Below, in pieces: positions 35,046-44,480 of a stretch of DNA of 64,000 bases (positions within the stretch are counted from its first letter, which is position 1; every line of letters begins with the position of its first letter). The notes under the pieces are model-generated. The model was not told the DNA's origin. It saw only the letters and a program-made list of their open reading frames with translations, and did no database searches. Source of the DNA: Verrucomicrobiaceae bacterium (GTDB lineage Bacteria > Verrucomicrobiota > Verrucomicrobiia > Verrucomicrobiales > Akkermansiaceae); NCBI GenBank assembly GCA_027485615.1, contig JAIXQS010000144.1, positions 1-64,000 of the forward strand, given 5' to 3'. A program made the position numbers and the translations under genes.

Positions 35046-37877
35046 ATGGAAGAACCGATTAGCCCGCCGCGTAAACACTGGATGCTACGTCTCTCCGCCA
35101 TTCTGCTCGGCGCAAGCGCCCTTGCCCCGGCGTATGAGGAGACCTCGCCGTTCCGAAAGGCAAAGGCCGTGCTGGAGGTGAATTGCGTGGAATGCCACAC
35201 GCCCGAGGAAGCGGAGGGCGGCCTCATCATGACCACTGCCGCGGAAATGAAAGCGGGCGGCGATTCCGGCGCGGCGCTGGTTCCCGGCGATGCCGTGAAA
35301 TCCGGCCTGCTCACCCGCGTCATACTCCCCGCCGACGATTCCGACCGCATGCCTCCGAAAAAGCACGGCGAACCGCTTTCCCCCGAGGACATCGCCGCGC
35401 TGAAAGGCTGGATCGAGGCCGGAGCCGGGTGGCCGGATGGCGAAACGCTGCGCCCCCGCGCGAAAACCGCCCTGCCCCGCTGGGACGCGCCGCCCGATCC
35501 TGCGATCGTTTCCATCGAGGCCTTTCCGAAAACCGTCAGCCTCGAAACCTCCGCCGATTTCCACCGCGTGATCGTCATCGCCCGGATGAAGGATGCCTCC
35601 ACCCACGACATCACCCATCAATCGAAGCTCACCCTCGAAACCCCGGACATCGCCGCTCTCGACGGAAATCTCCTAACCCCGCGCAAGGATGGTGAAACAA
35701 AGCTGAAGATCGATTACCGGGGACTCGCTGCCGAAGTCGCCGTGAAAGTGAAGGATGCTGCAAAAGAGCGCCCCGTTTCCTTCCGGCTCGATGTCATGCC
35801 CGTGCTCACCGCCGCAGGCTGCAACACCGGCTCCTGCCACGGCTCGGCACGGGGGCAGGACGGATTCCACCTCAGCTTGTATGGCTTCGATCCGAAGGGC
35901 GATCACTTCCGCCTCACCTCGGAAATGGCCGGCCGCCGCATCAACCTCGCCATCCCGGAGGAATCCCTGCTCATCACGAAAGCCATCGGCACCGTCCCCC
36001 ACACCGGCGGGAAACTTTTCGCGGCGGGCACTCCTTTCCACGAAACCCTGATCCGCTGGATAAAAAACGGCGCGGAATACGACGCGGGCGAGATCCCCCA
36101 ACCCACAGGCATCGAGATCCAGCCCGCCGAGGTGGTGATGACCGGCCCGGACATCCGCATCCCTTTCACCGTCCGCGCCAGCTACACCGACGGCACTGAC
36201 CGCGATGTCAGCACGCTCACCACCTTCTCCAGCTCGAACGACAACTCCGCGAAAATCGACAAGCACACCGGCATGGCCGCCTCCGCCGAGCGCGGCGAGG
36301 CCTTCCTTCTCGGGCGTTTCCACACTTTCACCGAAGGCTCGCAGGCCATCGTCGTCCCGGCGGAAATGGAATACGTCCGCCCCGAGTTCCCGGCCTTCAA
36401 CTACATCGATGGCCACGTCGCCGCGAAACTCGACAAGCTCCGCCTCATCCCCTCCGGCCTCGCCAGCGATGAGGCGTTCCTGCGCCGCGCCCACCTCGAC
36501 ATCGTCGGCCTCCCGCCCACACCCGAGGAGCGCGAGAAATTCCTAACTGACGCCCGCCCCGACAAGCACGCCCAGCTCGTGGACTCACTATTGGCGCGCG
36601 AAGAGTTCACCGAGATGTGGGTCATGAAATGGGCCGAACTGCTCCAGATCCGCACCGTTCGCCAGGGCAACAACCAGGTCTCCTACAAGGCCGCGCTGAA
36701 TTTCCACAGTTGGCTGCGCGATCGCATCGCCGACAACACGCCCTTCAACAAACTCGTCGCCGAAGTCCTATCCGCAAAGGGCGGCACTTTCTCCAGCCCC
36801 GCCACGAACTTTTTCCAAATGGAAGCGGATGTCATGAAGCTCACGGAAAACGTCGCCCAGGTCTTCATGGGTACCCGCATCCAGTGCGCCCAGTGCCACA
36901 ACCACCCCTTCGACCGCTGGACGATGGACGATTATTACGGCTTCACCGCTTTCTTCGCGCAGGTGAAACGCAAGCCCGCCGAGGATCCGCGGGAGCGGGT
37001 CGTCTTTGATGGCGATGGCGAGATCCAGCATCCGGTCACCAAGCAAAACATGCCTCCAAAATTCCTCGGCGGCCCGCGCCCGGAAATCAAGGGCGTCACC
37101 CGCAGGGAATCCGTCGCCGGATGGCTCGCCTCGCCGGAAAACCCGTGGTTCGCCCGCAATGTCGTCAACATCGTCTGGGATCATTACATGGGCGTCGGCA
37201 TCGTCGACCCCGTCGATGACATCCGCGTCTCCAATCCCCCTTCCAACCCCGAACTGCTCGACGACCTCGCCACGAAATTCGTCTCCTACGGCTACGATTT
37301 CAAACGCCTCGTCCGCGACATCTGCACCTCCCGAACCTACCGGCTTTCCACGGAGACGAACGCCACCAACGCCGCCGACACCCGGAATTTCTCCAAAGCC
37401 ATGATCCGCCGCGTCCGCGCCGAGGTCTTGCTCGACAGCATCTCTCAGGTCACCGCCACCAACGAAAAATACAAAGGCCTGCCCAAGGGTGCCCGCGCCG
37501 TCCAGATCGCCGACGGCAACACCTCCAACTATTTCCTCACCACCTTCGGCCGCGCCACCCGCGCCACCGTCTGCTCCTGCGAGGTGAAAATGGAACCGAA
37601 CCTCTCCCAAGCCCTCCACCTCATCAACGGCGAAACCGTCCACCAGCGCATCCTGCAGGGGAAAATCGTCCAGGAAATGCTCGCCGCGAAAAAGCCCGCC
37701 GCCGAGATCATCCAGTCCCTCTACCTCCGCACCCTCACCCGCGAACCCACCGCCAAGGAAACCGAACACCTCCTCGCCGCCGTCCAGCAAGGCCAGAACC
37801 CCAACGAACAGAAACAGATCCTCGAGGACATTTTCTGGGCCTTGCTGAACTCGAAGGAGTTCATATTCAACCATTGA
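35046..37877 (+). CDS. DUF1549/DUF1553 c-type cytochrome-like protein (Planctomycete type)
   Basis: A 943-residue exported protein. The N-terminus has a membrane/signal segment (LRLSAILLGASALAPAYEE), then a single heme motif NCVECHTPEEAEGG (Cys47-x-x-Cys50-His51; PSCyt1 type). Bacterial Ig-like (BIG2) segments follow, plus another Cys site GCNTGSCHGSARG. DUF1549 carries CAQCHNHPFDRWTMDDYYGF; DUF1553 carries NPWFARNVVNIVWDHYMGVG, RVRAEVLLDSISQVT and the terminal ILEDIFWALLNSKEFIFNH. Family members are typically followed by a DUF1501 partner, which is missing here. Function in these phyla is unknown, though links to sulfated polysaccharide degradation are discussed. Confidence 0.9.
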   Translation: MEEPISPPRKHWMLRLSAILLGASALAPAYEETSPFRKAKAVLEVNCVECHTPEEAEGGLIMTTAAEMKAGGDSGAALVPGDAVKSGLLTRVILPADDSDRMPPKKHGEPLSPEDIAALKGWIEAGAGWPDGETLRPRAKTALPRWDAPPDPAIVSIEAFPKTVSLETSADFHRVIVIARMKDASTHDITHQSKLTLETPDIAALDGNLLTPRKDGETKLKIDYRGLAAEVAVKVKDAAKERPVSFRLDVMPVLTAAGCNTGSCHGSARGQDGFHLSLYGFDPKGDHFRLTSEMAGRRINLAIPEESLLITKAIGTVPHTGGKLFAAGTPFHETLIRWIKNGAEYDAGEIPQPTGIEIQPAEVVMTGPDIRIPFTVRASYTDGTDRDVSTLTTFSSSNDNSAKIDKHTGMAASAERGEAFLLGRFHTFTEGSQAIVVPAEMEYVRPEFPAFNYIDGHVAAKLDKLRLIPSGLASDEAFLRRAHLDIVGLPPTPEEREKFLTDARPDKHAQLVDSLLAREEFTEMWVMKWAELLQIRTVRQGNNQVSYKAALNFHSWLRDRIADNTPFNKLVAEVLSAKGGTFSSPATNFFQMEADVMKLTENVAQVFMGTRIQCAQCHNHPFDRWTMDDYYGFTAFFAQVKRKPAEDPRERVVFDGDGEIQHPVTKQNMPPKFLGGPRPEIKGVTRRESVAGWLASPENPWFARNVVNIVWDHYMGVGIVDPVDDIRVSNPPSNPELLDDLATKFVSYGYDFKRLVRDICTSRTYRLSTETNATNAADTRNFSKAMIRRVRAEVLLDSISQVTATNEKYKGLPKGARAVQIADGNTSNYFLTTFGRATRATVCSCEVKMEPNLSQALHLINGETVHQRILQGKIVQEMLAAKKPAAEIIQSLYLRTLTREPTAKETEHLLAAVQQGQNPNEQKQILEDIFWALLNSKEFIFNH

Positions 37878-37968
37878 TCGGAGCGGCATACACGCCCGGA
37901 AAATCCGGAGAGCCGTATTCTGAACTCCCGTGCCGAGGGCTTCAAATCACCTTGGCCTGACATTCCGG

Positions 37969-40323
37969 TCAGATCCTCGAGCGGGAGATCATCAGCAGGC
38001 GGAGTCCGTTGAGGCAGACGATGACGGTGCTGCCCTCGTGGCCGATTACACCGATGGGCAACGGCAGCGCGAAGCCGAGGGCGGCGATGATGAGGAAAAA
38101 AATGACGGCGGAGGCGAGGGAGAGGTTCTGGATCAGGACGCGGCGCGCGCGGCGCGAGTGGCTGAGGAGCAGCGGGATGTTTTCAAGGCGGTCGCCCATC
38201 AGCACCACGTCGGCCGTTTCCATGGCGACGTCGGTGCCCGCGCCGCCCATCGCAACGCCGAGGTCGGAGGTGGCGAGCGCGGGGGCGTCGTTCACGCCGT
38301 CGCCGACCATCATCACGCGGCCTTCCTTTTTCAGCTCACCGATCACGCGGAGCTTGTCCTCCGGCAGCAGCTCGGCACGGACTTCGTCGATGCCCGCCTC
38401 GTCGGCGATCGTCTTTGCGACGAGACGGTGATCGCCGGTGAGCATGACGACTTTTTTCACGCCGTGTCGATGGAGCTGTGCGGTGAGCTCGCGCGCCTCG
38501 GGGCGTATGGTGTCGGCCATGGCGAGGACGGCGAGGGCGGTGACGGAATCGCCGTCACGCAGTCCCATCCAGACGCAGGTGCGTCCTTTTTCGAGCAGGG
38601 TTTTGGAGCTTTCGGAAAGGGCGGCGAAGCCCGCCGCCTGGTTCTCGCGGAACCAGCGCTCGCTGCCGATCACGTAGCGCTTGCCTTCCACGGTGGCCTC
38701 CGCGCCTTTGCCGGCGGTGGATTGGAACGCGGTCGCTGACGGCGCGGTGATGCCCGCTTTCTCAGCGGCAACGACAATGGCGCGGGCGAGCGGGTGCTCC
38801 GACTTCGACTCCAGAGAGGCGGCGACGCGGAGGAGTTCCTTCGCCTCCGCCGGGAGCTCGTTTCCGAAAGCTTGGCTGCCCTGCGGCGTGACGATCTCGG
38901 TGAGCGAGGGCTTGCCGACGGTGAGCGTGCCGGTCTTGTCTACGGCTACGATGTCTATCGTAGATGCGCGCTCCAGGTGGGAGCCGCCCTTGATCAGGAT
39001 CCCGCGCCGCGCCGCGCCGCCGATGGCGGAAAGGACGGTCGCCGGCGTGCTGATGACCAGCGCGCAGGGCGAGGCCACGACCATGATGGTCATCGCGCGG
39101 TAGAACGCGGCGGCGAAGGTTTCACCCCACAGCAGCCAAGGAACGAGGAACACGCCGATGGTGAAAAGGATCACGCCCATCGCATACCACTGCTCCGCTT
39201 TCTCAAGGAAACGCTGGGCTCGGGATTTCTCCGCTTGCGCCTCCGCAACGAGTTTCACCATACGCGCCAGCGCGGAGTCGTCCGAGCGCTTCAGGACGGT
39301 CAGCTCGATGCCGCCGCTCTGGTTTATCGTACCCGCGAAAAGCTTGCTGCCCGCGTGTTTCGTGACCGGCATCGATTCGCCGGTGAGCGAGGATTCATCG
39401 ACATGCGTCTCGCCCTCGGAAAGCTCGCCGTCCACCGGGATCTGGCCGCCGGGTTTCACCACCACCGTCTCGCCGATCTGCAGATCCTCGACGCGCACCT
39501 CGATCAAAGCGCCACCGCGTTTCACCGAGGCGGTGTCAGGCCGCAGCTTGAGCAGTGACTCGATCGCGCGATGCGTGCGCTCCATCGCGTAGCGCTGGAG
39601 GACGTTGGAAAAGGCGAACAGGAACAGCAGCAGCGCGCCCTCGAAGGGAGCGCCGACAAGAGCCGCCCCGAGAGCGGCCAGCACCATTAGCACATCCACA
39701 TCGAGAACCTTTTCACGCAGCGACGCCATGGCCGACTTCACGCCCTCCTGCCCGGTGAAAAGATAGGCTCCGAAATACAAGCCGTGCGTCAGCCAGCCGA
39801 CGCCGGAAATTTTCTCCGCCGTGAACGCGGCGACCAGGAAAAGCAGCCCGAGGCCGCAGGAAATCTCCTCGTTGTGCTCGCCGGCGCGGATGCGGGCCGC
39901 GAGCGGTTTGTCCTCGGTCTTGCGGATTTCCAGCGGCGTGATCGAGGCACCCGTCCCTTTCACCCCGGCGATCACCGCCTCCTCCGGCGAGACCGAGGAA
40001 TCGAAGGTGAGGCACAGCACCTTGCCGATGTAGGTGGCTGTCGCGCGGCGCACACCGGGAACCTTGCCGACCTTTTTCTCCAGCTTCAGTGCGCCCGCCT
40101 CGCTGCTTGAGCTTTCCAGCCGGAAACTCAGCTTTCGCAGCGCGTTGGAAAGGTAGGCAGCATCCTCCGAGGCCATCGCCCGTAGGTCGCTCTCGCTGAG
40201 TCGGCTCGGGTCGTAATCGATCTCGAGCCGCCCATGCTCCGGATCTGCCGTCACACCCAAGATACCTTCGTGCTCCGCCAGTTCGCGGATCGGTTCCCCG
40301 GGATGATCAGTTCCGTTTGTCAT
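37969..40323 (-). CDS. Heavy-metal P1B-4-type ATPase (Co/Zn/Fe-like)
   Basis: A 784-residue P-type ATPase from ATG 40323. Key motifs: phosphorylation site DKTGTLT, TGES, MVGDGVNDAPALATSDLGVA, and the membrane metal site SPCALVISTP. SPC instead of CPC plus HEGSTVIVCLN in the last helix marks the P1B-4 (CoaT/CtpD) group that exports cobalt, zinc or ferrous iron. Two N-terminal ferredoxin-like regions (EGILGVTADPEHGRLEIDYD and GKVPGVRRATATYIGKVLCL) resemble HMA domains but lack the CxxC metal site. No metalloregulator gene is adjacent. Confidence 0.93.
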   Translation of the reverse strand: MTNGTDHPGEPIRELAEHEGILGVTADPEHGRLEIDYDPSRLSESDLRAMASEDAAYLSNALRKLSFRLESSSSEAGALKLEKKVGKVPGVRRATATYIGKVLCLTFDSSVSPEEAVIAGVKGTGASITPLEIRKTEDKPLAARIRAGEHNEEISCGLGLLFLVAAFTAEKISGVGWLTHGLYFGAYLFTGQEGVKSAMASLREKVLDVDVLMVLAALGAALVGAPFEGALLLFLFAFSNVLQRYAMERTHRAIESLLKLRPDTASVKRGGALIEVRVEDLQIGETVVVKPGGQIPVDGELSEGETHVDESSLTGESMPVTKHAGSKLFAGTINQSGGIELTVLKRSDDSALARMVKLVAEAQAEKSRAQRFLEKAEQWYAMGVILFTIGVFLVPWLLWGETFAAAFYRAMTIMVVASPCALVISTPATVLSAIGGAARRGILIKGGSHLERASTIDIVAVDKTGTLTVGKPSLTEIVTPQGSQAFGNELPAEAKELLRVAASLESKSEHPLARAIVVAAEKAGITAPSATAFQSTAGKGAEATVEGKRYVIGSERWFRENQAAGFAALSESSKTLLEKGRTCVWMGLRDGDSVTALAVLAMADTIRPEARELTAQLHRHGVKKVVMLTGDHRLVAKTIADEAGIDEVRAELLPEDKLRVIGELKKEGRVMMVGDGVNDAPALATSDLGVAMGGAGTDVAMETADVVLMGDRLENIPLLLSHSRRARRVLIQNLSLASAVIFFLIIAALGFALPLPIGVIGHEGSTVIVCLNGLRLLMISRSRI

Positions 40324-40372
40324 TTCGCTTACACTATCGCCGGTGAAGCGGAACGGCGAGCGAGGATCTGGA

Positions 40373-40876
40373 TTAAAATGCGGCGGGCGGCGGGGTCTTT
40401 CCGGGTTCAAAAGGTTTTCCCGAATCCGGATCGATCCCGATCATGCGCCACACGTCACGGATGATGCGCACTGAGGCCTCGCCCAGGACTTCCCCCTCTC
40501 GCCCAATCCCGGATACCCCGATGTTGATCGAAGGGACGGAGCCGGTCGGAGTGTCAGCGCTGCCGACCTTCACGAAAAGGCGGCGGTTGAGATCCTTCAC
40601 CGCCGCGTCCTCGCTGGCCTGCTTGAACTTCTGCTGCAAGCCGACATCAACAACGACCGCGCGCAAAATCTCGTCGGTGCGGAGTTTTTCTTCGATCTGC
40701 CCCGCGAGCATTTTCTGATCCGCGATGGAAAGATCCGCCCGCAGCGCGACCGGCACCCAGATCTTGGCGGGCTGGCGCAGGTGGTATTCGCTTTTCGCGA
40801 AACGCGCCCCAAAAAACAACGCAACCAGTCCGACGACCCCCGACACAGCCCATAACATCCAACGTTGCATGCGCAT
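40373..40876 (-). CDS. Membrane-anchored protein of unknown function
   Basis: A 167-residue protein with one N-terminal helix (MLWAVSGVVGLVALFFGARF) and a soluble remainder (KIWVPVALRADLSIADQKML, AGQIEEKLRTDEILRAVVVD, GEASVRIIRDVWRMIGIDPD). The region KMLAGQIEEKLRTDE looks helical; no catalytic motif or family is recognised. It is the gene immediately upstream of the P1B ATPase (49-bp gap, same strand). It may resemble the extracytoplasmic domains of chain-length or exopolysaccharide proteins, but that is a guess. Confidence 0.6.
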   Translation of the reverse strand: MRMQRWMLWAVSGVVGLVALFFGARFAKSEYHLRQPAKIWVPVALRADLSIADQKMLAGQIEEKLRTDEILRAVVVDVGLQQKFKQASEDAAVKDLNRRLFVKVGSADTPTGSVPSINIGVSGIGREGEVLGEASVRIIRDVWRMIGIDPDSGKPFEPGKTPPPAAF

Positions 40877-40921
40877 CGTTTATGCCGCATTCATCCTCCA
40901 TCCAAGCCGGAAATCAGCCCC

Positions 40922-43435
40922 ATGGAATACCCGCCCACCCACGCCACCCGCCACACCCTCCCGAACGGACTCACCCTGATCCTCGATCCCGAACCCGCCG
41001 CGCCCGTGATCAGCGTCCAGGCATGGGTGGCCACCGGCAGCATCCATGAGGGCGAAAGACTCGGCTCCGGCCTCTCGCATTTCCTGGAGCACATGGTCTT
41101 CAAGGGCACCCGCGATTTCACCTCCGAGGAACTCGCACAAGCCGTGCAGGCGGCCGGCGGCCACTGGAACGCCTACACCACCTTCGAGCGCACGGTCTAT
41201 TACATCGACGGCCCCTCGCGCTCGCTGGGAACGTTCCTGAAATGCCTCACCGGGCTGGTGTTTTTCCCCGTCATCCCGGAGTCGGAGTTCGAATCGGAAA
41301 AGGACGTGATCCGCCGCGAGATCGACATGGGGCTCGATGATCCCGACAACGCCTCGATCCGCCTGCTCCTTTCTACGGCGTTCACCGTAGATGCCCGCCG
41401 CCACCCGGTCATCGGACACCGCCATCTCTTCGATGAAATTTCCTATGGAGATCTCACCGCCTACCACCGCGCCCGCTACACGCCGGATCGCACCCACATC
41501 GTCATCTCGGGCGACTTCGATCCGGCGAAAGCCCGCGAGCTCGTCGCCGCCCTCACCGCTGATTGCAAAATCGTCCCCGGCCCCGAGCCTCATATCCAGT
41601 CGGATCCACCGCAACTCGGGCCGCGCGAGGACTTCGACACCTTCGATGTGCCGACGAGCCGTCTCTGCCTTTCCTGGAAAGCCCCGGACGTCGCCCATCC
41701 CGATGCGCCCGCCTATGATCTGCTCGCGGCCATCCTCGGGCGCGGCAAGGCCTCCCGCCTCCACCGCCGCCTCCGCGACCAGCGCGAGCTCGCCATCGAA
41801 ATCTCCGCATGGACATGGATCGGCCCCGGCTCGGAAGGGCTCATCGCCGTCTCCGCCGAATCCGTCCCGGAGAAACGCGACGAGCTCAAAGCCGCCATCC
41901 TCGCCGAGATCCAAGACATCGCCGCCAGCCCGCTGGAGGATGATCTCGCCAAGGCGAAGCGCCAGACGGCCGCCAGCCAGTTCCGCTCGCTGACCACCGC
42001 CTCGGGCCGCGCCTCGGATCTCGCGTCGAACTGGCACGAGGCGCGCGATCTCGATTTCACCCGCAGCCACCTCGCCGCGATCAACGCCGTCTCCGCCGAC
42101 GACATCCGCCGCGTCGCTGCGAAGCTTTCTGAAAACCGCCTCACTTTCACCTCTGTCGATCCGAAAGATCACATCCACGCCGCCGCGCTGAGCAAAGCCG
42201 CCGCCATCTCCCACGCGATCACCACCCACACCCTTCGCAACGGCCTCCGCCTCGCGCTCCTGCCGGATCGCCGCGTGCCTCTCATCCATTTCCAAGCCGC
42301 CGCCCGCGCGGGCTTGCCTTCGGAAAACCCCCAGAACAACGGCCTCAACCAGCTCTTTGCCTCCACTTTGCCCAAAGGCACCGCCACCCGCAGCGCCGAC
42401 GAGATCGCCAACGCACTGGAATCACTGGGCGCATCCATTTCCGCCTCAGCGGGCAACAACGCCCTGCTTGTCCAAGCCTCCGGCCTTTCCGCGGATACCT
42501 TGCCGATCATGGAGGTTTTCGCGGATGTCATCTTGAATCCGACCTTCCCCGCCGAGGCCATCGCCCGCGAAAAAGCCTCGCAGCTCGCGTCGCTGGAGGA
42601 AGCCCTCGCCGATCCGCTGCACCGCTGTTTCGCCCAGCTCCGCGCCACCCATTACACCGGCACCGGCTACGGGCTCGATTCGCTCGGCACCGTGGAATCG
42701 TTGGGAAAAATCACCCACGCCGATCTCGCCGCCCACCACGCCCGCCATTTCAACGCCGCCAACCTGACCCTCGCCGTCTCCGGAGATTTCGACCCCGATT
42801 TCCTCATCGGCCTGCTTGAAACCTTTTTCGAAGATCTCCCCGCCGGCGAAATCTGGAACGCGCCTGCATCTACTGCATCTCTAGGAGTTAGCGCCGATCT
42901 CACCCTCCCCAAGAAGCAGGCCGTGCTCGCCATCGGCTACCCCGGCACCCACGTCAGCGGTGTGGATCGCCACGCGCTCGCCTTCCTCCAGGAGCACTCC
43001 TCCGACATGGCCGGCCCGCTCTTCGGCCGGATCCGCGAGGAACTCGGCCTCGCCTACCGCGTCGGTGCCACCCAGTTCCTCGGCTACGACAGCGGCCTGT
43101 TCACCTTTTACCTCGCCACCTCGCCCGAGCAGCTCGACCTCGCCCGCACCGAGTTGCTCAAGGAAATCGCGAAAATCGCCGCCGAAGGCATCCCTGCGGA
43201 CACCTTCGAGCGAGTCCGCTCCACCGTCCTCAGCGGAGCCGCCATCCAGCAGCAATCCATCTCCTCCAACGCCCGCCACGCCGCCCTCGACCTCCTCTTC
43301 GGCCACTCCGCCGACACCCACCGCCTCCTCCCGGAAATCTACGAAAGGCTCACCCCGCAGGAGGTATGTGCGGTGGCAAGAAAGGTCTTCGCCGTGGAGC
43401 CGACGGTTTCCGTGATCCTTGGGGAAAAGGTGTGA
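40922..43435 (+). CDS. M16-family zinc metalloprotease, two-domain
   Basis: An 837-residue protein with tandem M16 halves. The first half has the inverted zinc motif HFLEHMVFKGT (HxxEH) and the third ligand in the helix VIRREIDMGLDDPDNA. The second half (from about residue 435, TLRNGLRLALLPDRRVPLIH) lacks HxxEH (NGLNQLFASTLPKGTATRS) and is the inactive structural partner, as in PqqL/pitrilysin-type proteins. There is no signal peptide. Start ATG 40922 is at the conserved beginning (MEYPPTHATRHTLPNGLTLI). It is divergent from the gene at 40373-40876 with only 45 bp between. Confidence 0.93.
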   Translation: MEYPPTHATRHTLPNGLTLILDPEPAAPVISVQAWVATGSIHEGERLGSGLSHFLEHMVFKGTRDFTSEELAQAVQAAGGHWNAYTTFERTVYYIDGPSRSLGTFLKCLTGLVFFPVIPESEFESEKDVIRREIDMGLDDPDNASIRLLLSTAFTVDARRHPVIGHRHLFDEISYGDLTAYHRARYTPDRTHIVISGDFDPAKARELVAALTADCKIVPGPEPHIQSDPPQLGPREDFDTFDVPTSRLCLSWKAPDVAHPDAPAYDLLAAILGRGKASRLHRRLRDQRELAIEISAWTWIGPGSEGLIAVSAESVPEKRDELKAAILAEIQDIAASPLEDDLAKAKRQTAASQFRSLTTASGRASDLASNWHEARDLDFTRSHLAAINAVSADDIRRVAAKLSENRLTFTSVDPKDHIHAAALSKAAAISHAITTHTLRNGLRLALLPDRRVPLIHFQAAARAGLPSENPQNNGLNQLFASTLPKGTATRSADEIANALESLGASISASAGNNALLVQASGLSADTLPIMEVFADVILNPTFPAEAIAREKASQLASLEEALADPLHRCFAQLRATHYTGTGYGLDSLGTVESLGKITHADLAAHHARHFNAANLTLAVSGDFDPDFLIGLLETFFEDLPAGEIWNAPASTASLGVSADLTLPKKQAVLAIGYPGTHVSGVDRHALAFLQEHSSDMAGPLFGRIREELGLAYRVGATQFLGYDSGLFTFYLATSPEQLDLARTELLKEIAKIAAEGIPADTFERVRSTVLSGAAIQQQSISSNARHAALDLLFGHSADTHRLLPEIYERLTPQEVCAVARKVFAVEPTVSVILGEKV

Positions 43436-43486
43436 CTCAACTGAGCCATTCCTGAGAAACAGGCCATGCCCGTATCCAGCCCATAA

Positions 43487-43570
43487 TGTTTCGCCTTCAT
43501 TGTCATGCCGCTCGATCCGGAGTTTGACGATGTTTACAAGCTCGGCATGTTCGAAAAGCTCATGCAGTAA
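43487..43570 (+). pseudogene. Fragment of a TIR/nucleoside 2-deoxyribosyltransferase-like N-terminus
   Basis: A 27-codon open stretch bounded by TAA codons reads CFAFIVMPLDPEFDDVYKLG then MFEKLMQ. The FVIMP-like strand followed by D-P-E-F-D-D-V-Y-x-L-G is characteristic of TIR-like or deoxyribosyltransferase-like proteins, where it starts the domain. Here the frame stops almost at once. No continuation could be found in the neighbouring frames of the 43436-43733 gap. Interpreted as a decayed fragment, not a gene. The rest of the gap holds nothing I can assign. Confidence 0.5.
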
Positions 43571-43733
43571 CGACGTCACACAGGCGGTATCGAACCTGGC
43601 CTTCGGCCCGGCTTCTGTGGGCCCCGGGAGGGGCGAGCTGATCCCGCCGTTCTTTCCGGCGGCGATTAATGTTCCGGTGACAAATCCACCTGTTGTCACG
43701 ACGGTGAACCCATGATGATTTCAGCTCAGGCAG

Positions 43734-44480
43734 CTACAGCGAATCGAGCGTCTTGCGGCCCCGCTCCCTGCTGTCTTTGTCATCGGCTTCCCGGTTCGGC
43801 ATATCGAGACCTTTTTGTATTTCTGTCCTCGCCTCGGCGTCGCGTCCCATCATGGCGAGGGTCCGCCCGTATTCGATCTGGTGGATCAGGCGGCGGCTGT
43901 TGATTTTCCGTGCGAACCCGAAGTGCTTCAGCGCCTCGTCATAAGTGCCTTTCGGAACACCTCCGTAGATGATTTTCGCGAGTGCGCGGGTTCCTCCGCC
44001 GATGCCCGCCATTTCCTGATGCCAGCGTCCGAGCATGTGGTGGGCGTAGTCGGATTTCGGGTTCAGCCGCAGCGCGGTGTCCGCCGCCGTTTTCATTTCA
44101 CGCGACGCCTCGATTTTCTGCCTGCTTCCCATGAATTCCGTATTTTTCCCGAGGGAAAGCGCGAGGGCGAGATGGGAGTCGGATGATTTCGGATTCACCG
44201 CGACAGCCTTGCGCGAATACTCCAGGGATTTGAATGAGGCGTCCTTTTTTGCCGCTCCAGCCAGCGATGGCATGAGGTCTCCGTATTGCTTCGCGATCTT
44301 GACGAGAAGGGCGGAGTCCTTCGGCGTCGTTTTTTCCGCATTCCGGTAGGCTTCGAGAGCCAATTTGGGTTTCCCGGCCGCCTCGTAAGCGTCGCCCTTT
44401 TTGATCCACTCGGAAGCGGATTGGGAAAAGGCGCAAGGTATCGTCAGCAGCCCGATGAGCAAAAGTCGGGATAAATGCAT
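43734..44480 (-). CDS. Secreted TPR protein, regulator-of-microtubule-dynamics-like
   Basis: A 248-residue exported protein from ATG 44480, with signal peptide MHLSRLLLIGLLTIPCAF. TPR helices follow (ASEWIKKGDAYEAAGKPKLA, LEAYRNAEKTTPKDSALLVK, SLEYSRKAVAVNPKSSDSHL). The segment YAHHMLGRWHQEMAGIGGGT with IYGGVPKGTYDEALKHFGFA matches the family called regulator of microtubule dynamics (RMDN-like) in eukaryotes, which has many bacterial relatives. Its bacterial role is unknown. Upstream in-frame codons to 44738 are not conserved. Confidence 0.8.
   Translation of the reverse strand: MHLSRLLLIGLLTIPCAFSQSASEWIKKGDAYEAAGKPKLALEAYRNAEKTTPKDSALLVKIAKQYGDLMPSLAGAAKKDASFKSLEYSRKAVAVNPKSSDSHLALALSLGKNTEFMGSRQKIEASREMKTAADTALRLNPKSDYAHHMLGRWHQEMAGIGGGTRALAKIIYGGVPKGTYDEALKHFGFARKINSRRLIHQIEYGRTLAMMGRDAEARTEIQKGLDMPNREADDKDSRERGRKTLDSL

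Noticed and set aside
42881-43699. 272-codon minus-strand open frame covering the 3' end of the M16 gene and the gap beyond
   Set aside because: Most of it is antisense to the M16 protease; the part in the gap is antisense to the TIR-like fragment.
43419-43715. 98-codon plus-strand frame after the M16 gene
   Set aside because: Cys/Ser/Pro-rich, no family features, and in a different frame from the TIR-like fragment in the same gap.
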